A stretch of DNA of 48,152 nucleotides from Candidatus Tectimicrobiota bacterium (lineage in GTDB: Bacteria; UBA8248; JACPRG01). How positions within the stretch are numbered: position 1 is the first letter of the stretch; each line of letters begins with the position of its first letter. This document shows, one piece after another, positions 41,404-48,152 of the stretch. Where the stretch lies: the NCBI GenBank assembly GCA_016190025.1, contig JACPRG010000103.1, forward strand, positions 1-48,152, written 5' to 3'. The translations under genes were made by a program, and so were the position numbers. The notes beneath the pieces are model-generated. The model saw only the letters and a program-made list of their open reading frames with translations, searched no databases and had not been told where the DNA came from.

Positions 41404-42528
41404 TTACGACCCGAGCGTCCTGGCGATGACGGCGGCGATCTGTCGGACCTGCTCCTGCGTCAATTCGGGATACAGGGGGAGGGAGAGGACCTCCCGGGCC
41501 GCGCGCTCCGCTTCGGGGAACTCTCCGGGGCGTCCGCCCCCCCCGGGCAGGTTCGCCAGAGCGGGCTGAAGGTGAAGGGGCGGGTCGTAGTGGATCCCCG
41601 TTTCGATTCCCTCCTCCGCCAGGGCCTCCCGGATGCGGTCCCGCTCGGGCGTGCGGATGACGAAGAGGTGGTACACGCACCGCCTCCCTTCGGGCTCCGC
41701 CGGGAGCCGAAGGGGGAGCCCATCCAGCGCCTCCCGATACCACTGGGCGGCCCGCCGGCGCTCCTCCGTCCATTTCTCCAGGTGGTTGAGCTTCACCGAC
41801 AGGACGGCGGCCTGAAGGGCGTCCAGGCGGTCGTTGGAGCCGAGCTCTCCGTGGAGGTACTTGGCGCGCCTGCCGTGGTTGCCGAGCATCCGGGTCCGGT
41901 TCGCGACTCCCTCGTCGTCCGTGACCATGGCCCCTGCGTCCCCGAAGGCGCCCAGGTTCTTGCTGGGAAAGAAGCTGAAGCACCCGGCGTGCCCCAGGCC
42001 TCCCACCCGGCCTCCGCAGGCTTCGGCCCCGTGGGCCTGGGCCGCGTCCTCGACGATGAGAAGGTTCCGCTTCTCCGCGATTTCCCGGATGGCGGGCATG
42101 TCGGCGGGCAGGCCGAAGAGGTGGACCGGGAGGAGTGCCTTCGTCCGGGGGGTCAGGGCGCGCTCGACCCGCGCGGGGTCCAGGGTCATCGTCGCGGGCT
42201 CGATGTCCGCCAGGACGGGTCGCGCCCCCGCTTGATGGACGGCCGCGGCCGTGGCGATGAACGTGAGGGCGGGCGTGATGACTTCGTCCCCCGGACCGAC
42301 GCCGAGGGCCCGCAGCGCCAGGGCCAGGGCCGAGGTGCCGGAGGAGGTCCCCACGCACAGGCGCGTCCCGCAGAAGCGGGCGAAGGAGGCCTCGAAGTCC
42401 GCCACCGCGGTTCCCCCGATGAACCGGCCGGATTGGATGACGGAATGGACGGCCCGGTCGATCTCCCCGCGAATCCTGTCGTACTGCGCCCGCACGTCGC
42501 ACAGAGGGATGGCTGTCTTTGAGATCAC
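41404..42528 (-). CDS. DegT/DnrJ/EryC1/StrS-family PLP aminotransferase
   Basis: The protein has 374 residues starting at GTG 42528. Key parts are GTSSGTSALALALRALG (PLP phosphate site), ITPALTFIATA, the PLP-ring Asp in IVEDAAQAHGA, the Schiff-base Lys190 in FFPSKNLGAFGDAG, and NHGRRAKYLHGELGSNDRLDALQAA (cited in part). These sugar aminotransferases convert keto-sugar nucleotides into amino sugars for O-antigen, capsule or antibiotic sugars. No other sugar-nucleotide genes lie in the window, so its pathway is unknown. Confidence 0.93.
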   Translation of the reverse strand: MISKTAIPLCDVRAQYDRIRGEIDRAVHSVIQSGRFIGGTAVADFEASFARFCGTRLCVGTSSGTSALALALRALGVGPGDEVITPALTFIATAAAVHQAGARPVLADIEPATMTLDPARVERALTPRTKALLPVHLFGLPADMPAIREIAEKRNLLIVEDAAQAHGAEACGGRVGGLGHAGCFSFFPSKNLGAFGDAGAMVTDDEGVANRTRMLGNHGRRAKYLHGELGSNDRLDALQAAVLSVKLNHLEKWTEERRRAAQWYREALDGLPLRLPAEPEGRRCVYHLFVIRTPERDRIREALAEEGIETGIHYDPPLHLQPALANLPGGGGRPGEFPEAERAAREVLSLPLYPELTQEQVRQIAAVIARTLGS

Positions 42529-42661
42529 CCGCGGTTTCTCCCGGTTTCAAGGCGGACGGGGCTTCCGGAGGGCTTTCTGGGAAAACCGCCCTCTGCCCGG
42601 CGCCGCTCCCTTCGGTGTTTGTGGGTCTGGATCAGACCGAGAAGGGACGAGCGAAAAAAGG

Positions 42662-43936
42662 TCAGAACCGGAGCCCCACGCCTCCCAGGTACATGAGGGG
42701 CCCCAGGTCCAGCGTGTCGTCGCTGGCGTTCACGTTGTCGTCGAACCGGGCGCGGAACCCGCGGACCTCGCCGAGGAGGAAGAGGTGCGAGCCCAGGTTG
42801 ACGGCGACCCCGCCGACCCCGTGGAAGCCGACGTTCGAGAAGTTCCGCTCCTCCCGGGCGTTTTTGGCGACCTCCGGGACCTGGTTGGCCAGCCTCACCT
42901 TCCGTTTCAGGTTGTACCAGCCGGTGCCGGCCCCGACGTAAAAATCCACGGACCGGACCGGCAGGTGCGCCTTCGCTGTCACGAGGCCGTAGAGGACGTC
43001 AAACTCCACGTCCCCGTCGAGCAGCACGCCCGTGGTCGTCGTCTTCCGGAGGCCGGTTTCCTGGCCGTCGAAGTAGCCGACCGACGCCGAGAGGCTGAAA
43101 TATGGGGAGAGGCGATATTCCGCCTCCCCCTCCACGGCAGCGGCGTTGAAGTCCTCCGCCTTGAAGGCCCCGATGGCTTCGGTGGCGTCGAAGTAGTCGC
43201 TGCTCCTGCGCCGGTCCACGTACCCGCCTTTGACGGCGAGTGAAAAGCCGGTCAAGGCCTGCGCGGCCGGGGACCGGACCGAGAGGATCTGGTCGCGAAA
43301 GGCCCGCAGGACCGTTTTCTTCTCGCCCTCTTCCGGCAGGGCGAGGGCGCGATCCACCGCCTTCAGGGCTTCGTCGTATTTTGCTTGCCGGTATTGCGAG
43401 AGGGCGAGGTTGCAGAGGGTCTGCAGCCTGGGCGTGGTCACCCGCCGCAGGACCTCTTCCGCTTCCGCGTACCGGTCCAGTCCCAGGAGGATGACCCCGT
43501 GGTTCACGATGGCGTCCTGGAGGTCGGGGCGAAGGAGAAGGGCCGTGCGGACGGCCTCCAGGGCTTTCTGCGGCTGGTTTTGCCGGATGAGGGCGGCGGC
43601 CAGGTTGTTGTGGTAGATCGCCTCTTTTGGTTCCAGCTGAGCCGCGGTGGCGTACTCCCGCGCGGCCCGGCCGAAATCGCCCCGTCGGTAATACGCCGTC
43701 CCCAGGTCGGAATGAAGGGCGGCGGATTCGGGCATGGCGCCGACCGCCTCTTCCAGGAGGACGATGGCCCGCGCGAGGTTCCCCTCCTGAAGGGCCCGGA
43801 AGCCCTGGAGGTAGGAGCGGGGGAAGGTCTCGGAGAAGGAGGGCCGGGCGAGGAGGCCGATCAGCGCAAGGGCGCAGAGCCAGACGACAACGCCCGACCG
43901 GAATCGGCAAAGGCCAGTGCGGCTGACGGCGCTCAC
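42662..43936 (-). CDS. TPR repeat protein with C-terminal outer-membrane beta-barrel
   Basis: The protein has 424 residues. A signal peptide (about 1-36, ending SFSE) is followed by about five TPR-like repeats (ARAIVLLEEAVGAMPESAALHSDLG, cited only as an example in part, to KAVDRALALPEEG). From about residue 225 the sequence changes to alternating aromatic strands (FSLAVKGGYVD, YFSLSASVGYFDG, VDFYVGAGTGWYNL, HLFLLGEVRGFRARFDD) and ends GGVGLRF. A terminal Phe and this alternation are marks of a beta-barrel inserted by BamA. The combination suggests an outer-membrane protein with a periplasmic protein-binding arm. Its function is unknown. Confidence 0.78.
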   Translation of the reverse strand: MSAVSRTGLCRFRSGVVVWLCALALIGLLARPSFSETFPRSYLQGFRALQEGNLARAIVLLEEAVGAMPESAALHSDLGTAYYRRGDFGRAAREYATAAQLEPKEAIYHNNLAAALIRQNQPQKALEAVRTALLLRPDLQDAIVNHGVILLGLDRYAEAEEVLRRVTTPRLQTLCNLALSQYRQAKYDEALKAVDRALALPEEGEKKTVLRAFRDQILSVRSPAAQALTGFSLAVKGGYVDRRRSSDYFDATEAIGAFKAEDFNAAAVEGEAEYRLSPYFSLSASVGYFDGQETGLRKTTTTGVLLDGDVEFDVLYGLVTAKAHLPVRSVDFYVGAGTGWYNLKRKVRLANQVPEVAKNAREERNFSNVGFHGVGGVAVNLGSHLFLLGEVRGFRARFDDNVNASDDTLDLGPLMYLGGVGLRF

Positions 43937-44067
43937 GATTCATGGCCTCCAACATTGAGCCAAGCGTCAAAGGTGCCACTGCAACGTAACCCGGAACCCC
44001 CCCCAAGTCAATGACGCGCCTGCCCCTTCGGACGCGAGAGCGCCTCTCGGCCCCCAGGGCCGGCGGC

Positions 44068-44811
44068 CTAAAACAACAGGAGCTTGAGGGCGCTCAGGAT
44101 GGCGATGACGAGGATGGCGGAGTTGAAGGCGCGGGTGGAGATGGCCTTGTGGACCTGGTATCCCAGGTAGGCGCCGAGGGCCAGGAGAGGGGCGGTGTAC
44201 ACGTCCCACAGAATGATCTGTCCGTTCACGAGACCCACCCACAAATAGGTCCCCAGCTTGAGCCAATTGGTGAGGGCGTACAGGCCGAATCCCGTCGCCA
44301 GCACCGCCTCCTTTCTGAGCCCGCTGGAAACCAGGTAGGGGGAGGTGATGATGCCGCCCGCGTGGGCCGCCGAGGTGCTGAATCCCGCCAGCAGCCCCAC
44401 CAGGTAGCCCACCGACCGTTTCGGGGGAACGTACTCGAAGTCTCTTTTGCCGACCAGACGGATCAGATGGTGGGCCGAGTAGAGCAGGACGAAGGAGCCG
44501 ATGAGATAACGAATCCCCGCGTTGGAGAGGTAGGCGATGAGCATCGTCCCCAGGACGGTTCCCACGGCCATGCTCGGGAGCATGGCCAGGATGAACCGGC
44601 CGTCCCATTTTCCCCAGAAGAAGTAGACGACGAGGAAGTCCCCCAGGACCATCAGGGGCGAGATGATGCCCATCGCCAGCCGGGCCGAGACCAGAAGCGT
44701 CAGGAGCGGGGTCACCACCATCCCGATGCCGCCGCCGAGGCTCGTCTTGAAGAAGCCCGTCAGAAAGCTCGCCAGCGCGAAGGTCAGGATGTTGTGTAAG
44801 CTCAGCTCCAT
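44068..44811 (-). CDS. TauE/SafE-family anion exporter
   Basis: The protein has 247 residues and about eight membrane helices in two halves. The N-terminal GFFKTSLGGGIGMVVTPLL and the half-repeat GFSTSAAHAGGIITSPYLV match the TauE/SafE family, which exports sulfite, sulfoacetate or similar small anions. It is very similar in layout and key segments to the gene 34 bases upstream (FTGFFKTS and FAVGLTKTS; TSAAHAGG and SSAAHAGG), so the pair arose by tandem duplication. It is last in a three-gene minus-strand set. Confidence 0.9.
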   Translation of the reverse strand: MELSLHNILTFALASFLTGFFKTSLGGGIGMVVTPLLTLLVSARLAMGIISPLMVLGDFLVVYFFWGKWDGRFILAMLPSMAVGTVLGTMLIAYLSNAGIRYLIGSFVLLYSAHHLIRLVGKRDFEYVPPKRSVGYLVGLLAGFSTSAAHAGGIITSPYLVSSGLRKEAVLATGFGLYALTNWLKLGTYLWVGLVNGQIILWDVYTAPLLALGAYLGYQVHKAISTRAFNSAILVIAILSALKLLLF

Positions 44812-44845
44812 GGCGGACTCGGAGGAAGGCGGCCCGTCGCCGTCC

Positions 44846-45586
44846 CTAGAAAAAGAGCTTGATGGCCCCCCCCAGGGCCAGTATCAGGGCGACCCGGTTG
44901 AAGGTCTCGCGGGAAACGGTCCGGTTTACCCAGCGCCCGGCGAAGCCCCCCAGAACGGCCACGGGGAGCATGTACAGCGTCCAGAGGATGATCTCCCAGT
45001 CCACCATCCCCACCGAGACGTAGGAGCCGAGCTTCACCCAGTTGCTGACGGCGAACAGGGCGAAGTTGGTGGCGACGATCCCCTCCTTGGAGAGCCCGCT
45101 GGCCACGAAGTACGGCACGCTGATGGCGCCCCCGGCGTGGGCGGCCGAGGAGCTAAAACCTGAGAAGAACCCCATCACGCTGCCGACCCCCTTTTTGGGC
45201 GGCACGTAGATGAGCTCGCTCTTCCGGATCATCGCCAGGAGCTGGTAGCCGGCGAAGATCAACACCAGGACCCCGATGGCGATCCGCGCCTGCTGGTTCG
45301 ACAGGCGGCTGACCAGAAGCGCCCCCAGCACCACGCCCGCGGCCATCGCCGGGAACATCACCCAGAAGAACTTGCCGTCCCACTTCTTCCAGAGGAAGTA
45401 CGCGACGGCGAAGTCCCCGATGATCATCATCGGGGCGAGGATCGCCAGGACGAAGCGGGGGGGAAGGTAAATGCTCAACAGCGGGGTCAGAACGATCCCC
45501 ACCCCTGTCCCAAAGCTCGTTTTGGTGAGCCCGACGGCGAAGGCCGACAGGAAATATCCGGAAAATTCGGCCCAGGAGATGGTCAT
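44846..45586 (-). CDS. TauE/SafE-family anion exporter, tandem paralogue
   Basis: The protein has 246 residues with the same eight-helix layout as the gene downstream. It has GLTKTSFGTGVGIVLTPLLS and FSSSAAHAGGAISVPYFVASG. Its ATG overlaps the M20 peptidase stop (ATGA, minus 45586-45583), so it is translationally coupled to the peptidase. Two adjacent copies may form a heterodimer or handle related substrates; both are possibilities only. Confidence 0.9.
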   Translation of the reverse strand: MTISWAEFSGYFLSAFAVGLTKTSFGTGVGIVLTPLLSIYLPPRFVLAILAPMMIIGDFAVAYFLWKKWDGKFFWVMFPAMAAGVVLGALLVSRLSNQQARIAIGVLVLIFAGYQLLAMIRKSELIYVPPKKGVGSVMGFFSGFSSSAAHAGGAISVPYFVASGLSKEGIVATNFALFAVSNWVKLGSYVSVGMVDWEIILWTLYMLPVAVLGGFAGRWVNRTVSRETFNRVALILALGGAIKLFF

Positions 45587-46947
45587 ATCCGGGAGAGCTC
45601 GTGCAGGAGGTGGCAGGCCGTCAGGACGCCGCGGTGGATGTTCTCCAACGGCATCCGCTCGTTGGGGGAATGGGTGCGGTCATCGTGGCCGCCGAACGGC
45701 ACGAGAAGGCTGTCCAGGCCGAGGATGTCTTGCAGGGAGGCGACCACCGGGATGGTCCCCCCCTCCCGAATCAGGACGGGCGGCCGGCCGAAGCCCTTCT
45801 TGAGGGCGCTGCGCGCCGCTTCCATCCCCCGGCTGTGGGCGTCGATGAGCACCGCCCGGCTTCCCCAGTAGCGGGTGATCTCGACCCGGACGGTCCTGGG
45901 CAGGCGCTCTCGGACCGCGGTCTCGAACAGGTCGTTGATCCGGTTCGGGTCCTGGTTCGGCACCAGGCGCATGCTCACCTTGGCCCCGGCCCGGGAGGGG
46001 ATGATGGTCTTGGCCCCCGGTCCCTGATACCCCCCGTAGACCCCGTTCACGTCCAGGGTGGGGCGCGCCCACCTTCGCTCAAGGGTGGAGAACCCCTTCT
46101 CCCCGGCGAGGGCCGGGACGCCGATGCTTCTCCGGTACTCGGCCTCGTCGAAGGGCAGGGCGGCGAACGCCTCGCGCTCCCAGTCCTCGAGGGGCGCCAC
46201 ATCGTCGTAAAAGCCGGGGATCGCGACCTTCCCGTCCTCGTCCCGGAGAGAGGCCAGAACCCGCAGGAGGACGTTCGCCGGGTTGTCCACGCTGCCGCCG
46301 TAGCCGCCGGAGTGCAGGTCGCGGTCCGGCCCCGTGAGGACCACCTCCAGGTACGAGAGGCCGCGAAGGCCGTACATGATGGCCGGGATTCTCTCGGCGA
46401 ACTGGGAGGTGTCCGAGACGACGGCGTAGTCCGCCTTCAGCCGGCCAGCCTGCGCCCTCATGAGGCCATCCAGGCTGGGGCTGCCGATCTCCTCCTCCCC
46501 CTCGATGAGAAATTTCACGTTGAGGGGGAGCCGGCCCCGGACCCGGTGGAAGGCCTCCACCGCCTTCAGGTGGCAGAAGATCTGCCCCTTGTTATCGTGG
46601 GCGCCGCGGGCGAAGAGATAGCCGCCCCGGACCGTCGGGTCGAAGGGATCGGTCTCCCAAAGGTCGAGCGGATCGGGAGGCTGAACGTCGTAGTGGCCGT
46701 AGATGAGGACCGTCGGCAGACTGGGGTCCTCGATGCGCTCGGCCAGGACCGCGGGATGTCCTGGGGTGGGATGGACCTCGGCCGTGAGGCCCGCGGCCCG
46801 GAGCCGCTCCGCCGCGTGCTCGGCGCACCGGCGGACCTCCGGGGCACATTGGGGATCGGCGCTGACGCTGGGGATCCGGAGAAAGGCCGCAAGCTCCTCC
46901 AGCGCGGCCTCGCGTTGCGACTCGACGGCGTCCAGAATGTCCTGCAC
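45583..46947 (-). CDS. M20-family metallopeptidase (dipeptidase/acylase type)
   Basis: The protein has 454 residues with no signal peptide. Metal-site motifs are IYGHYDVQPPDP (His and Asp ligands), GAHDNKGQ (bridging Asp), EGEEEIGSP (catalytic Glu and ligand) and the C-terminal PFGGHDDRTHSPNER (last His). The lid/dimerisation domain lies between about 200 and 320. The length and DVQPPDPLDLW favour the large dipeptidase (PepV/CNDP-like) branch, with two Zn ions. A clean minus-strand TATAAT (47003-46998) lies about 50 bases before the ATG. It is coupled to two anion exporters. Confidence 0.93.
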   Translation of the reverse strand: MQDILDAVESQREAALEELAAFLRIPSVSADPQCAPEVRRCAEHAAERLRAAGLTAEVHPTPGHPAVLAERIEDPSLPTVLIYGHYDVQPPDPLDLWETDPFDPTVRGGYLFARGAHDNKGQIFCHLKAVEAFHRVRGRLPLNVKFLIEGEEEIGSPSLDGLMRAQAGRLKADYAVVSDTSQFAERIPAIMYGLRGLSYLEVVLTGPDRDLHSGGYGGSVDNPANVLLRVLASLRDEDGKVAIPGFYDDVAPLEDWEREAFAALPFDEAEYRRSIGVPALAGEKGFSTLERRWARPTLDVNGVYGGYQGPGAKTIIPSRAGAKVSMRLVPNQDPNRINDLFETAVRERLPRTVRVEITRYWGSRAVLIDAHSRGMEAARSALKKGFGRPPVLIREGGTIPVVASLQDILGLDSLLVPFGGHDDRTHSPNERMPLENIHRGVLTACHLLHELSRI

Positions 46948-47076
46948 GATGGGTTCTCCAAAGTCAGAAGCGGTTCACTCGATGGAAGACCGAAGGAATT
47001 ATAACGCGGACGGCATCCGAGGGATCGGGGTTCCCTGGGGAATATGTCCCCCGAGAGGCCGAGAGCCCCGCGGCGA

Positions 47077-47105
47077 TTGACACTCTTCAGAATGGAAAAT
47101 ATCAT
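47077..47105 (+). promoter_or_regulatory. Near-consensus sigma-70 promoter of the OB/HD protein gene
   Basis: A perfect TTGACA (47077-47082), a 17-bp spacer and TATCAT (47100-47105) are present. Transcription would start near 47112, about 35 bases before the ATG. Confidence 0.75.
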
Positions 47106-47146
47106 CATCCTGCCCCTTTTCCGGGTTGGCCGAAAGGGATTTCTCC

Positions 47147-48152
47147 ATGAAGTTCATCCGCGACTTCGAGCCTGAGGACCAGATCGTCGGCTTCTTCCGG
47201 GTGTCCGCCAAGCAGTTGCGGGAGACGCGCGCCGGCAAACCCTACCTGGACTTGAAGCTCAGCGACAAGACGGGCGAGATCCCGGCGAAGATGTGGGAGG
47301 ACCCCGAGAACAGGTGGGACGAGTTCGGCAGGGGGGACGTGGTCAAGGTGCAGGGCCGGGTGGAGCTCTATGAGAACAACCCCCAACTGGTCATCCAGCG
47401 CCTCCGGGCCGCCACAGAGCAGGACCGCGAACACGAATACGATCCCTCCCGCTTCACCGAGTCAACGGAGTACGATGCCGACGCCATGTGGGAGGAGCTT
47501 CTGGCGCTGGCCGGGAGCCTCGGCACGCCCCTCGACGCCTTTGTCCGGGGAGTGCTGGAGGACAGGCGCGAGGCCCTCCGGATGAGCCCCGCCTCCGCGC
47601 ACCTCCACCATCCCTTCCTGGGGGGCCTTCTCGAGCACACCCTCAGCGTGGCGCGTTCCTGCAACTATCTGGCGGGCAAGTACCCCGTCCGGCGGGACCT
47701 CCTGTTGGCCGGCGCGATCCTGCACGACATCGGCAAGGTGGAAGAGCTCCGCCCCTCCCCGGAGAACGAATACACGACCCCCGGCAGGCTCATCGGCCAC
47801 GTCGTCCAGGGCTGGGAGATCGCCCGGGACAAGGCGCGCGAGCTGGGGACGGTGGACGAGGAGACGCTGATGCTGTTGGGGCATCTGATCCTGAGCCACC
47901 AGGGCCGGCCGGAGTGGAGCTCCCCCCGCATCCCCCAGACGCTCGAGGCCCTGGTCCTCCATTACGCTGACGACCTCGACGCCAAGGTCCAGATCTTCCG
48001 CCGCACCGTGGAGCGGGACACGCAGGAAGGGGATTTCACCGCTTGGCACCGCACGATGGGCCGGGAGTTCTACAAACCCACGTACCTGTCCGTCCTGAAG
48101 GAACAAAAAGACCTCCCCCCCACCCCCCCGGAGCCCGTCCTGGGTCCGGAGC
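47147..48152 (+). CDS. YhaM-like 3'-5' exoribonuclease (OB-fold plus HD domain), 3' end outside window
   Basis: The frame is open to the window end (335 codons seen). It starts at ATG 47147 with AAAGGGA upstream. Residues about 10-95 form an OB fold (IVGFFRVSAKQL, GEIPAKMW, VVKVQGRVELYENNPQLVI, cited in part). From about 165 an HD domain follows: GGLLEHTLSVARSC, AGAILHDIGKVEEL (the HD pair), HVVQGWEI and ILSHQGRPEW. This is the layout of YhaM/CBF1, a metal-dependent nuclease acting on RNA and short DNA. A Pro-rich tail begins at the window edge. Confidence 0.9.
   Translation, partial: MKFIRDFEPEDQIVGFFRVSAKQLRETRAGKPYLDLKLSDKTGEIPAKMWEDPENRWDEFGRGDVVKVQGRVELYENNPQLVIQRLRAATEQDREHEYDPSRFTESTEYDADAMWEELLALAGSLGTPLDAFVRGVLEDRREALRMSPASAHLHHPFLGGLLEHTLSVARSCNYLAGKYPVRRDLLLAGAILHDIGKVEELRPSPENEYTTPGRLIGHVVQGWEIARDKARELGTVDEETLMLLGHLILSHQGRPEWSSPRIPQTLEALVLHYADDLDAKVQIFRRTVERDTQEGDFTAWHRTMGREFYKPTYLSVLKEQKDLPPTPPEPVLGPE

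Noticed and set aside
1..48152. CRISPR arrays, tRNA or rRNA genes, transposases
   Set aside because: I looked on both strands for regularly spaced repeats, cloverleaf-like sequences with CCA ends and transposase motifs, and found none convincing.

Overview
This is a GC-rich, densely coded bacterial segment of about 42 protein genes, two of them cut by the window edges. I saw no rRNA, tRNA, CRISPR array, insertion sequence or prophage. Lipoproteins, an HtrA periplasmic protease, a predicted outer-membrane beta-barrel, TRAP transporters with periplasmic binding proteins and a C5-type haem pathway point to a Gram-negative environmental lineage. A Rokubacteria/Methylomirabilota, Tectomicrobia or deltaproteobacterial-type genome fits, but this is inference; the window holds no phylogenetic marker I can place with certainty. 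TTG and GTG starts are unusually common.

Layout. 1-4895: the tail of an MBL-fold hydrolase, a BamE-like lipoprotein, a DMT exporter, an unknown lipoprotein and an OmpR-type two-component system. 4896-6998: an intergenic region with three 11-bp-phased repeats just upstream of a -10 box, then htrA/degP and a terminator hairpin. 7063-11332: a YfcE-type phosphoesterase, an IspH protein fused to a UbiA-like membrane prenyltransferase, a CitE-like lyase and a secreted protein of unknown function. 11411-12196: a membrane-anchored peroxiredoxin whose in-frame TGA sits at the peroxidatic position and is followed by a SECIS-like hairpin, so it is very probably a selenoprotein. It converges on pyrD-pyrK (minus strand). 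14129-17987: ccsA/hemX-hemA-hemC-hemD, followed by an SGNH hydrolase, a histidine phosphatase and an SDR.

20725-33463 is a transport and catabolism region. On the minus strand a Mop-type molybdenum hydroxylase precedes a TAXI-family TRAP binding protein and a fused TRAP permease. An MFS carrier follows, then TRAP permeases DctQ and DctM converging on a TakP-like DctP, a second DMT exporter and a second SDR. 33676-35625 is a single-subunit Mo/W-bisPGD oxidoreductase.

35668-36754 looks less GC-rich than its surroundings. It carries a small ORF with the N-terminal motif ALEERIAPGG, translationally coupled to an RsbS-like STAS protein, and a dispersed palindromic repeat. From 36755 to the end come a GH15 glycoside hydrolase, two tandem paralogous MFS carriers, a DegT aminotransferase, a TPR/beta-barrel protein, an M20 peptidase coupled to two tandem TauE/SafE exporters, and the start of a YhaM-like OB/HD nuclease behind a near-consensus sigma-70 promoter.

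The observations most worth following are the selenocysteine peroxiredoxin with its hairpin, the ALEERIAPGG-STAS pair, the IspH-UbiA fusion, and the phased operator between the two-component system and htrA.
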